DNA from: Struthidea cinerea
Lineage: Eukaryota > Chordata > Aves > Passeriformes > Corcoracidae
Assembly: GCA_013397865.1 (NCBI GenBank)
Contig: VZTI01005243.1
Location: forward strand, 1,294,677 to 1,358,676
DNA length: 64,000 nt
Reading direction: 5' to 3'
Of the stretch, positions 50,386 to 62,026 are shown one piece after another (position 1 is the first letter of the stretch; the number at the start of each line of letters is the position of its first letter). The notes beneath the pieces were generated by a model. That model was given only the letters and a program-made list of their open reading frames with translations, was not told where the DNA came from and did not search any database. A program made the position numbers and the translations under genes.

Positions 50386-53300
50386 AAAATTCACATGAGT
50401 TTCAAAAGCAGTTTGATTTATATAATTTTAAATACCATTTTTAAGAACATGAACTCATAAATCTCTTCTTTTTCCCTATACACTTCAACATTTCAAAAAT
50501 AAGCCAATGGAATTAAACCACACAAACTAATTTGGGCACTAACAAATAGAAGAGACATTGGTTCAGGGGGTTAGGCCTGACTTGTAAAACTAGAATTGCC
50601 ATGTTGGAAATATCTCTCCTTGAATGTAACCTTGTTTCCATAAAGTAAAAGTTCTGGAGACTTAAATGAGTCCAAAGAAGTCCCTTACTAACTAGTTAGC
50701 AGTGATTTTCTTAATTGCTAGTTGTACACTGCACTGTTGCTTTTAATTTGTAAATTGATTAGGAACTATAAATTCTCATTTACATGGCAGTTTACAAAAT
50801 CCATTTTTTGTCATACATTAAAAAATAGTGCCCATATGTTTCTACTGTTGCAAAAAAAATGTGTAACATTGCACAGTATTTTTAAAATCAATAGCTCGTG
50901 ATCCTGCTATGAAAAATCGCATTGCGCTGCGTGTATGAGCAGCCTCAGTCAGTATTTCCCGAGTGCCGCCCTGCCACAGGAGTGCTTTTGATGGAATATC
51001 CGAGATGCACAGTGCTGTACAAGCACAGTCACATGAGCATTTGGTACTAAACACACCCAAACATCCTCAGAAGGCACTTGTTTCCCAGCAAACTTGGATA
51101 CCTGTTCCTGAGAAGGTTCCTGGGTGCCTTATACTTCCAAGGAGACTACAAGGGTGCTGTCACACATTCTTAGGGAACACAAGTATTAGCTCACGAAGTT
51201 TCAGGGGCTTCCTGTTCTCAAAATCATTTGACTTGTAAACTCACTGATACTCTGCATCAAGAAAGGTTAGTTCTCTGTCATAGGCTGACCATCTAACCTG
51301 ATCATCTATTGATCTAAAACAGTTTTTTAAAATACTACATTTTTAATTAAATGGGGAAAAAAATATTTATTCAGTTGTATTAGCTGTATCTGGAGTATGA
51401 TTTTCTCTGAAGATGGGCAAATAATGTAACAGGAGTGGAGTCAGTGTCAGGTAGAGAAGCATGGAAAATATTCAGTAGAAAATTAATACTTAGAGTATTG
51501 AAGCATCTTGAATAGCAGTGCAAAGTGAAGTGCAAAGTAAAAGACTAACACTCTTTTCCCTGCTTACAGTAGTGGTCTTGCTATTAAAAGTGAGTTTCTG
51601 AGGTATGAGCTCATAAGTTCATAAGAAACAGGAACTTAATGTAAGTATTACTTGGCTCTAAAAAGCTAATAATTAAGGGTATTTCCCCCTTACCCTTGAA
51701 ATTTAAAGGAAGTACTTATTCAGACTATAATAATTAATGCAAAACACTCACACAGCTCATTGTATTCAAAGTATTCTACAGGCAGTTATTATTAACCAAA
51801 TTAATTTAAGTGAAGATATCTCTGTTTAGAGCTTAGCAACTGTCCACATTTCAACTATATTAATAATTATTAGAATTAGCATAGATCCTGACCCTCATTT
51901 ATTTGCGTTCAGAAACAAAACCATGTAAGAGTCTTTCTATAATGAAAATTAAAAGACCAAGCAGTAACATTAATGTTCTTTTAAATAATTAATTTTAATG
52001 TGTGGAAGTGTGAGCAATAAATGTTTTATTGTAAACCCTGATGTGGTAATTAATCCAAGCGATTAGGACCTAATTGCATGTTCATAGTAAATGTTATATT
52101 TGCTGTGAAAGACATTTTGTCGGAATTGTGGTTCTGAGGATAGAGTTGTGAGAAGAGTGATACTTAAAAGAAATATTTAACACACTCGTAACTTGGTAAG
52201 CTGGAAATGGAAAGAAATATATCCTTTATTATTATGCCAATTATGTTTTTAGATCTTCTGAGCTTTTTATTGCACTATGTACTTAATCTACGCAATAGTG
52301 GTGCTTAAACATGAAAGTGAATGTAAGGATATGTAGGCTGTTTAAAATCAGCTGGGAAGCTCCTTCGGGAGTGGGAGAGGTATTTGGTTTAATAATTATT
52401 TACACCTTAATTTGCAAATAGTGGAAGTCCTACTAGTTCATAAAGTTGGTCATTTCTTTAATGCAAAGAATAAGTGATCCTGTGAACAATGTTGGTTTCA
52501 GGTTGTGCTTTGGGAAAGCTCTATCACACACCAAATGAATTCAGATCTCAGATCTCCACTGAAGCTTTGAAGCTGCTCCAGAGTTTCACTAACATATTGA
52601 TGGAGTTTGGATCCCTCTTTTTAAATTTTAGTTTGGTGGGTGGGTTTTTTCACTCAGCAAAGTTACATTTTTAAAATGTACTGTGTGCTACTGTGGTTCT
52701 ATATAGAGCTCAGTTTTGGCCATGGTGAGTTTGCCTTGTTTAAACGAACTCAGTTAAAGGATGAGTTAGTATTTGAATAGTGCTATAAGGTTCAGAAATC
52801 TTTTGACTTACCACTTGATCATTTTGTTTTCTCTCTTCATACCTACCATGCCACATATTTCTGATTATACGATCTTTATTAGTGAAATAATATGCTCTTT
52901 CTTTGGGGGTCTTGAAATATGTTCTAACGATGATGGTAATGACTTTGATTAATATTTAATCCCCACGCTGCTATGTTCTTATAAATTACCAGATCTCAAA
53001 GGCAGTTGGGGGAGGGAAGAAAGGTTTCTGGTGAAGTGTTTCAGTATTAGAGTGCTTAGGGAGAAACATACCTATATTTCATTATACCTTGTATCTGCTT
53101 TCTTACCTGAATTCTAGTGAAACGTTTCATAGCATGACCACATTGTTGACAGGGAAATCTGTAAGACTGACTTATTTTCCAAGGCACTGGATTCATTCTT
53201 GTGTTTGTTTATGTTATGTAACTGTTGCATTTCCCTGCATCACCTGGGGGTCCTGACACTGCGGCCACAGGTATAGCAGTATATACTAGCACAGAGCAAG

Positions 53301-54269
53301 AGCTTGGTGAGAGTTTTTTTTTCCTTTTGACAGTCAGCAGTGATTATCTACTAATATACCATTGGTCAGTCATTGTTTTGCTCTGAGTGTTTAACCTGTA
53401 GTCATAAAACAGACCATTGTGCTGCTATAGGCACATTTAATTTACTCCTGTTTGTTCTCTTCTTGTTCAAGGCTGTTTTAATAAGCAAGAAATAGGCTTG
53501 TTTGAAGTATTTGCTTAGAGAGCTTTCAAACGGAGGATTAACTGTCTAGAGAATTAGAAATTCTCTATGCATTTGTAGTTACATAGATTCTCTCAATTTA
53601 CTAATATACTGTAAATATTATGTACACACCAAACTTGAATGAATTCAACATATGGTTGATGTTTACATAATTTATGAGATGCCACATTATATTAATGGCA
53701 CTAGCCGTATACAAAAAAGCAAATGTTGCACAATCATCAGGGGCCTAAATTAACCATACCTTATTCTGTGCTTCCTGAAGTGCTTATTTGCTGGGACAAG
53801 GATCCTGGGATTATGCTCAAAATTTTGGCAATTAAGATTGAAAACGAGTTATCTCATTGTTCCAAACATCATCAATAATATTCATGCCAATTTTTAGACG
53901 TCTGGATATTGTTTAATTAAACAATAAAAAAGTATGTCCGATTCGACTTTTTGGTCTTAACACAACATTATCCTCATATTAATAGATGAGTTAGACAAAC
54001 CTAATAAAGAGTTATTTTAGAAGGAGGAAAGGTGAAAGAAATGCTTTCTCTCTTTAATCAGCAATTTAACAGTTTTTTAAGATGCATGGCTTTCTCAGTT
54101 AGAATTAAATTGGTTTTCAATGAAAAAAAAGTGGTAGAGTGGTTCTGGGATACTAGGAGAAATGAAGTGGCTTGCTCTTTATCATAGCTTGCCTGATTTG
54201 CAGCTTATATTTTATTGATGCTAATACCCTATACTCTATAATACCTTTCAACACAAAATTTCAGTCATT
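50386..54269. other. Intron, no gene; TAAT-motif-dense block at 51650-52110
   Basis: No transposon or exon recognised. The block 51650-52110 carries many TAATTA/TAATTAA cores plus taatcc and cgattag. This is typical of developmental enhancers and also of plain AT-rich DNA. Multi-species comparison would decide. Confidence 0.45.
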
Positions 54270-54435
54270 TCAGTAATGTTAAGTAATTAAACCTCCCACT
54301 GGTTCTGCCAATGGAGGTGTATTTATCATTATAACTATTTTGCAAGTGGGTAAACAGAGGCAAAAGAGGTTGAATTATTAATCAAAGTAATAAAATCTCT
54401 GGCCTCCTATGTCCCAGATGACGTTTAGTACTTCC
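54270..54435 (+). mobile_element. MIR-like SINE relic
   Basis: The segment runs attaaacctccca, atggaggtgtatttatcatt, ataactattttgcaagtggg, taaacagaggcaaaagaggt. It follows the MIR consensus order …taatcctcacaaca…tgaggtaggta-tattatcattatccccattttacagatggggaaactgaggcacagagaggtt…. A later agtaataaaatctctggcct corresponds to the distal part. It is an old tRNA-derived SINE shared across amniotes, strongly diverged, with no intact promoter boxes. Confidence 0.7.
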
Positions 54436-57400
54436 TCCAAAATTTTATTATAAATTCAGTATTATTAAATGTATACATCTTATACCTGAGCTTAATAAAG
54501 TCATGTAAAACTATATACTGAGTTTGAGAGAGCATGTTTGAGAGGTATTTTTGCTTTTTCACAGAGGGGCAGACTTCAGGGAACCATGTCAAACCGAGTT
54601 CTTAAGCTCATTTTTGGCAAGATGAATTAAGATCCTAACTAACTTTGTACTTTTCAGGGATATAGGAGAATTTCTTTATTTGGGATGACATTTCTCTACA
54701 CCAAAAGTAGGTGTCTTACTGCTCTCTGGCACATGTGTTACACCTCATTGTTAAAGTTCTCATCTACACACTCTGTGAGTACACATCTCCTAAGTAAAGT
54801 CACACAATTATTTTGCCTTAAATATGGCTTGGAACACCTCCTGGAGAGTGCCAAATTTAATCAATAGTAATCAGAATTGAAAAACATTTCCAAACTGATT
54901 AAAATTTAAAATAAATTTGTAATATATGCGTAAAATAATTGTTTTCTTTAACATGCAGTCCCAGATACTGAAGGTTTTCTGCTACTGATAGATACAAATA
55001 TGGCAGCAATGAGAGTTCACTTCAGCAGAAAAGAAGCTGTTCAAGTCTGAAAGCAATCCTCTCCTTCTGACATGTTGGCACCATCATAGAGGAAAATGTC
55101 ACGGTCAATATAAGCACATTTACTGACAGTTAGGTTTTTTCCTATGTTCCTAAAACTGTTTGAAACTTGGCTTTTATTGAAAACAGAAACACTGGCCACT
55201 CAGAATGATAAAACAATAGTTTATGGCTTAGTCATTTTCCAGTTATAAAGCAATACTTTCATAAAAATAAACAATGCATACAGGAACAAGCCAAAACAAT
55301 TACTCAGAGAAATTGTTGCATTCTTGCTGTCCTTGCTTCCTGATTTAAAACAACTGTCTCCACTAGGAACTGGACAAAAACCAGTGGGTTTTGTTTCATT
55401 AAGTAACTGCTTGCTGATCATTATGAGATAAAATTTAGTTCAAAAATGCAATTGATATTGTCTAGGTACTTTCTAAGTTCCTAAATTACCTATTAGAGGA
55501 AGAACAGGTACATAGATTAAAATAACGTTCAGGTATTTCACTAATTTACAGACCGGACATTTCCCAAATGGATACAGAGCTTTTGTCCTTTCTAGAGAAA
55601 GTAAAACCCTACTTTAAAGCACAAGCACTTTTATTAGTAAAGGTCATGTTGATTATTTAATTTGTGGGGTCTTGTTAATTATTTCTGGAGGGTTTTTTTC
55701 CCCACAGTGTGAGTGTTTTAGTATCTGTATCATCATGACTATTCTGTTGTAGCTCAGTAAGGAAAATAATTTAACAATACTTTCAAGCAGGAACAGGTTG
55801 CAAGTATAAATGCTCAAAACTCAGAGATTCAAGAGGTAAGGGGTCAATAAATCTGCTACCTTGGCAGTCTTGCACATTTCAGGTAACGTGCTCAGATGTT
55901 TCACTGTTAAAGGTAGTTTTTAAATTGTTCCCTGCTCTTTTAAACTCACGTAAGTGCTAAGACAGATGAAGAGCTTTTGCTCTATCATTCCAAGAAGATT
56001 CCTTCTGGTTCCTGTTCTGAGGGAAGATGATTTCATTGCCATGTCTCACAGTGGGTGGGACATGGACTGCACCCCATCTGTGCTGAGGCAGTTCAGAGGC
56101 TGGAATACAAAAGTCTTTCCGACTCTTCTGGTTGTAAGAGCACCTGGACGCCTTGTGTAAGTTCTTCCGTCTGGAGCAGTTACCTAGTGGTTCTTTCTCC
56201 AGCTCAGGAATTGCCATGTGTTGCAGCCTCCAAATTTCCAAGCTGTGGTATTTTTGCTAGACTGCAGCAGATGAGACTGATGGCAGAGCAGAGCTGAGGG
56301 ATGCCTCTTCTGCCCAAGTGTGTGGCTTGAAGCTCTCTTTGTGTACAGAATATAGGAAACTTAACCAGGTCCAAAAGCTCTGACTTGGTTGTGTCTGTCA
56401 TGTAATGGAGCAAGTTTTTTTGGCACCTCAGCGCTCTCACTCTTTTGCTGGAACTGCCAGCACACTTGAAGTTAGATGATTTCTGTAGGGCTTTACTGAA
56501 TTGTGGTATTTATCAGGACTGTCACTACGTAACTGTCAAGCTTTCTATGTGCCTGAAAAATTCCACCCTTTAGATGGATGAGAGTGTGATGTCGTCATAA
56601 TTGCATTTTTATGTTAATGCATGCTATAAAATAATTTTGGATTAAATGATGTGTTCCTTTCCTGTTGGCAGAATATAATTTGTCTTAAATGGCAGCAGAC
56701 TGTTGTATCTGTTTTCCTGAAAGTTAAATATTTTGATTCACACTTAAAATTTATTGATTTTACATTGTTACCAAATGGCATACCCAAATCAGCTCAGAAT
56801 ACCATGGTTCAAAATCCTGTCATTCATATGATAAAGTTATTTTCATGTAATCCACTCTGCAAAAGGGAGTGGCAGGGAAAGTGGAAGAGCTAGAAAGAGA
56901 GGGCAAATGCATTTTAGGAGGTAGTAGATTTGAAAGCAATCCTAATTTTTATTATCTCTTTATGTTCTTGAGGCAATATTGCTTCTGTACTATTAAAGAA
57001 TAATAAAACCCAGATTGGAAGGCTGTTTGTTATCATCTTGCCCTGCATTTGTTTCGAAATACTCACTTGGAAAAAAAAAAATCTTGATCCTCATTGTACA
57101 AACATTCCATGTATGTAATCCAAATGAATTTGTGAGCACAAATTCAGTGTAAGGCAAGGCTTCTCAGCTTGGACAGAACACCTTATACAGAATTACATTC
57201 ACCAAAGCCAGAGTTGTGCTAGTTTCATGAGGTCATCTCTTCAACACTCTCTGTTTCTGTGCTGCTGACACTTTTGACACCCTTAATTTGCTGCCCTCAC
57301 ATCTGCTATAGCTAGTGCTGTAAGAGCTTAGTGTAGGTCAGAAGAAATCTTTTGGGTCTGTGTGTGATAAAAATGAGAGGGTGGCTTACAAGACAAATTA

Positions 57401-58138
57401 CTGGTGTGTAAACTCACCAAATCCTTCCAGTAATGCTAGTGTCTACAAGAAAAAAAACTTGAATGTAAAAGACTATCCAGTATTCACAGTACCCTGGCAT
57501 ATTTTATAAGGTGCATCAGAAGAATTCCTGAATATTGTAAAAGTGAGATTAATATGATATTCTCTGTTGACTTTGTCCTCTGCTGTTGTGTGCATCTTAC
57601 TGAATTTTAAAAGCTCTTAAGTTACCAACAAGTGACTGTGTCTCCCATAGCCATGTGTCTGCAATACATGAATGTGTTTTTCTTATTTCTTCCTTTTTGT
57701 TTCTTTTTATCCAACAAGGAAAATGGGTTTTTTTCCCCACCAGAGGACTGCATTTAAATAAAAGGACTGTTTACGGTGCCTAAGAATGATATTGCTTTGT
57801 GCATGTGTACATACAAACATGCATATACATAATTCAGCCTACCATCCTATTTTCCTGGTGTGTATTTTGGTTCAGCCTTGCTCTCTGGCGTGTGGTACAA
57901 TGGTACATTCCTCCTGGCGTAGAAAAGACACTCATTAAATTTTGAGCAGCAGAAAATAGTGGCACATCATGAAGCAGTAGCATCTGGTATACTCAGTCTT
58001 TAACAGCACGCACCAAAGGAATGCTGTGTGCTGCTAATATGTCTGATAGCCTTTAATGTTTTATAGGTTTTCTTGGTGTACAGTGTTGCTGCCTTTCACC
58101 TTCTGTGACTGCACTGCCCAGTTGTCACATGTCCTTGT
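54436..58138. other. Intron, no gene seen
   Basis: No recognised repeat family. Overlapping open frames at 55954-56440 on both strands lie in slightly GC-richer DNA and show no convincing domain. Confidence 0.5.
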
Positions 58139-58806
58139 ATCACAGAATCATCAAGGTTGGAAGAGACCTTTAAGATCATCAAGACCAACCATCCACCCAC
58201 CACTACCACTGTGACCACTAAACCACTAAATCACATCACCCAGCACCAGATCCTGATGCCTCAAACACCTCCAGGGGTGGTGACTCCGCCACATCCCTGA
58301 GAAACCTATTCCAATGCCTGATCATCCTAACAATGAAAAAAAAGATTTCTGATATCTAATCTGAGTCTTCCCTGTCTTATCTTTAGGCCATTTCTTCTTG
58401 TCCTCTGTAGGCACAGTGGAAGAGGCCAGTCCCCACCTCACTGCAGTCTCCTTTCAGACAGTTGTAGAGAGTGATGAGGTTCTCCCTGGGCCTCCTCTTT
58501 ACACCAAACAATCCCAGGTCCCTCACCCATTCCTGTAAGACAAGTTTTCTAGATCTTTCTCGAGCCTTGTTGCCCTTCTCTGGACATGCTCCAGCACCTC
58601 AATGTCCTTTCTGAAGTGACAAGCCCAGAACTGAAAGCAGTACTCAAGGTGTGGCCTCACCGGTGCCGAGTACAGAAGGACAATCACTACCCTGGTCCTG
58701 CTGGCCACGGTATTCTTGATACAGGCCAAGGTGCCATTGGCCTTCTTGGCCCCCTGGGCACACACTGGCTCATATTGAGCTGGCTGTCCACCAGCATCCC
58801 CCTCCT
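58139..58806 (-). mobile_element. CR1 LINE, 5'-truncated, with ORF2 C-terminal remnant
   Basis: Reading the + strand, atcacagaatcatcaaggtt, ggaagagacctttaagatca and tcaagaccaacc open the CR1 3' end in reverse. The rest of the 3' region follows in order (cctccaggggtggtgactcc, ttgcccttctctggacatgc, tccagcacctcaatg). On the minus strand the RT C-terminus is still readable: [13 protein letters not shown] at 58622-58660, followed by [14 protein letters not shown]1 usually has RPHLEYCVQFWAP and ERVQRRATKL there. About 670 bp remain of a roughly 4.5-kb element. The ORF2 frame stops at 58523 within the element, so it encodes no enzyme. It is the longest CR1 in the window and moderately diverged. Confidence 0.96.
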
Positions 58807-61504
58807 TCACAAAGATAGATACATACACAGTAATTTCATTTTTCTGTGCAGTGTGCATTTCCCAGGACTTTCTGTTTGTTAACTGTCTCATCCTTTGATT
58901 AGAGGTAATTTCCTCATGGTTGTTTTAAGTACCTTTGGCTTTTGAGGGTAAAAGGAGCCCAAAACTCTCTGAAGTAGTCTAAGGTGTGTAGATGAGTGTA
59001 GATTATCTTCTGAGGAGCTTCTTAACCTTCTTGTTAGTGGGAATAAAACTTCCTACTGGTGAAATACAGTCTTTTACACCAGTGATACAGGATACATTTA
59101 TTGTCCCACTCGAAGCTAATGTTGGCTGACAGTTAATTGTTAGAGCAGGTAAGAGTAGTTGGCTTAGGCATTCCTTTGTATACATCTGTCTGGACCAAAA
59201 GCAGTGGCAGCTGCAAGAAGCCTGCAGGCCGAGTTTCTAAGGAAGTCACAGAACAACTTTGCTGTGAATCCCAGTGAGTTATAAGAAAACCTGTTTGTTT
59301 TAGGGGAATTCATTCCTGTACACAATTGTAGCATGCCGCAGTTGGGTGGTCTGTGGCTTCTCTAGTTGTAATTTAAATTTAGGAAGCTGGGTTACTGTAA
59401 CTACACTGGGCATAGCTGCATGGAATTCCACTAAAAGTAGAGACAAAATTGGTTTAAGTACTTAAAGAGGTGGGTTGAATTAGGTTTCTTCAAATCCATA
59501 TCTGTTCAGGTCAAATTTTATACATTTTCTCCCTACTTTGTTAATTCCATTGTGTGGATTCTACTGCTACAACTTTGTTTTGCAAAGAAAAGTTATACTT
59601 GGCAAAGAGTTGTCATACACAGAACTCTTAATTTCTAGATGGTTTAATGTCAAACAGTTATTTAAATAAAAATATAAACAAAGCCATGGAAGAATGCAAT
59701 TAAATGGCAGAAGTGATTTTTTAGAAACCCAGAAGACAGAGCTATAGCCTTTGAGATTTCCTGGCCTTTACTTTGCAGGATCTGAAAAGCAAGCTCTCCT
59801 ATCTGTGTCTCAGCACTTTTATGTTGCCTTTCCAAGGAAAAGGGAGTTGGATGCAGGCCTGAGTTAGATCTCATGGGAATAGTGTTCTGTACCTTAAATT
59901 ACAATCAGATGTATTTTACTTCAGATGAAGTTTTCAGCCGAAAATTGGTAAGAAGCCTAATTATTTGACCAGGTTACTATTTACATAGACCGGTGTAGAG
60001 CAATCTGTCATTCATCCAGAGCTGGCAACACGTTACCCTTGAAAGATTTTTATTTTGTGTTTGGAACAGTTATTTTAAAAATCCATCTCTCTGTTCATTA
60101 AATAAAAAACTAAAAGATGGTAGAGATTGCTATGGAGATGAGAAGTTACATAAACATTCATTTTAATTCTTCAGAATGTAAAATTAACAAAGAAGCTTGA
60201 ATGTTTGCAGGCTTCCAGTTGTTCAGGGTACTGACAAGCTCCACAACATGCATAGGATTCTTATGCCCTTTGGACTTTGTCAAGTAGCAAATCGTGCCCA
60301 GATTTTGAAATAAACCATGTATTTTTTATACTGGAGCGTGTGGAGTAAGAAGAAATAAATAGATATACTCTCAAAGTAGTCTTTAATCTGTAGACTTAGA
60401 TTATTTTTTCCAGTGAGTAGAATGCCTAAAATGATCCGATAACTGAAGTATGCAGGATGAAAATACAGATATTCTGTGATTCAAAGGCATAATCATATGG
60501 ATAAAAACTGGAAAATAAGACTGTTTCACTATTACACCTTTTGGAGTGTCATGGTGACAGATGTTATAGGTAGGACTGAGATGGTGTTTTATTTGTCAGA
60601 CCCTCCTCAAAGTTTTTTCTCACTATGCCTTAGACATTATCTCTGGCCTTAAATTTAACACTTGCTGCTCATGCTTGAAAATTGCTGTTATTCACTGAGT
60701 TTAGAGAACAGTTAGTAAAATAAGTTTTAGAATTATAAAAACAAAACATGCAAAATTTGTTTAATTAGTGCAAAGTCTAAGCCTTTGTTTAATTAGTAGA
60801 TTAATGAAGCTGTAGGAGATCTTTACATGGCTCCTGGAGCACGTGTGGTTGGGGTAACCATCTGCAATGCTAAATTTAAATTGGCAGCCTTGTTCTTCAT
60901 GGAGTCTAAATCAGCATTCACAATTTAGTAGACAAGTAGTGATATGTGGAAGTTGTTACTTAAATGTTGATGTTCTGAGTAAAGAAAAGTACTTTTGGGA
61001 GAGAGGGGCAAATAAAATACTTGTGTGGAAACATGAAAACCTCTAGGTTTTTTTCTGCAAAACAGTAGCAAGTGCTACAAAGTCAGCATATTCAAGTCCT
61101 TTATTGTAAAGAAGGTACTAATGTTTAAGGTAAGGGATTTCATTAGTCTCCTAGCTGTGTATAGAGCCATCATACTGGACTTCAGAATTAAGCAGCACAG
61201 TCTGATTGACTCTAGCACTATAAAGGGGCATTCAGAATTATAATACATCACATTTTAAAATATGAGCATTAGTCTTAGCTGCCATGGGAAAGTGTACTCC
61301 ACGGAATGCAGAGGTAGGGAGTTACATTTTGAAAGACTCTGATTCTAGGCATATGCAGATGCTTTGTCACCTCTTTAATACCTTAATGGAAAGGCATTAT
61401 TTCCCAGAAGTTTTTATCTGTGCATGTGTATGACAAATGTGGGTTGGGAGAGGCTTTATAGAAATAGCATTCTTCATGTGGTACCTAATATAAAATTAGT
61501 AACA
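58807..61504. other. Intron, no gene seen
   Basis: No repeat family or exon recognised between the CR1 copy and the ADK exon. Confidence 0.55.
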
Positions 61505-61781
<277 letters not shown>

Positions 61782-61782
61782 T

Positions 61783-62026
61783 AGCCTCAAGCTGGGCCAG
61801 GGGAGGATCAGGTTGGATATCAGGAAGAATTTCTTCACAGAAAGGGTTGTCAAGCATTGGAATGAACTGCCCAGGGAGGTGGTGGAGTCACCATCCCTGG
61901 AGGTGTTCAAGAAAAGACTGGACGTGACACTTAGTGCTGCAGGTCTAGTTGATGGGATGATGATCAGTCAAAGGTTAGACTTGATGATCTTGAAGGTCTT
62001 TTCCAACCTTGATGATTCTGTGATTC
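61783..62026 (+). mobile_element. CR1 LINE 3' fragment just inside the ADK intron
   Basis: The sequence begins gcctcaagctgggccagggg and encodes [17 protein letters not shown] (61822-61872), then [17 protein letters not shown], the extreme C-terminus of CR1 ORF2. It then runs through the 3' untranslated words ttagacttgatgatcttgaa, ggtcttttccaacctt to the terminal GATTCTGTGATTC. The 5' end is truncated and the 3' end complete. Similarity to the usual CR1 peptide is high, so this is one of the youngest insertions here. It lies 83 bp downstream of the exon donor, in the same orientation as ADK. Confidence 0.97.

Noticed and set aside
55954..56440. Possible DIRS reverse-transcriptase end in the overlapping frames
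   Set aside because: Only a vague resemblance (ARLQQMRL) to the DIRS RT end; it lies 9 kb beyond the RNase H relic in the wrong order.
43363..57178. A 17-base word (tctcagcttggacagaa) shared by 43363-43379 and 57162-57178
   Set aside because: Flanks do not match; one such coincidence is not surprising in 64 kb.
58586..58882. 98-codon + strand open frame
   Set aside because: Mostly antisense to the CR1 ORF2 remnant at 58523-58806.
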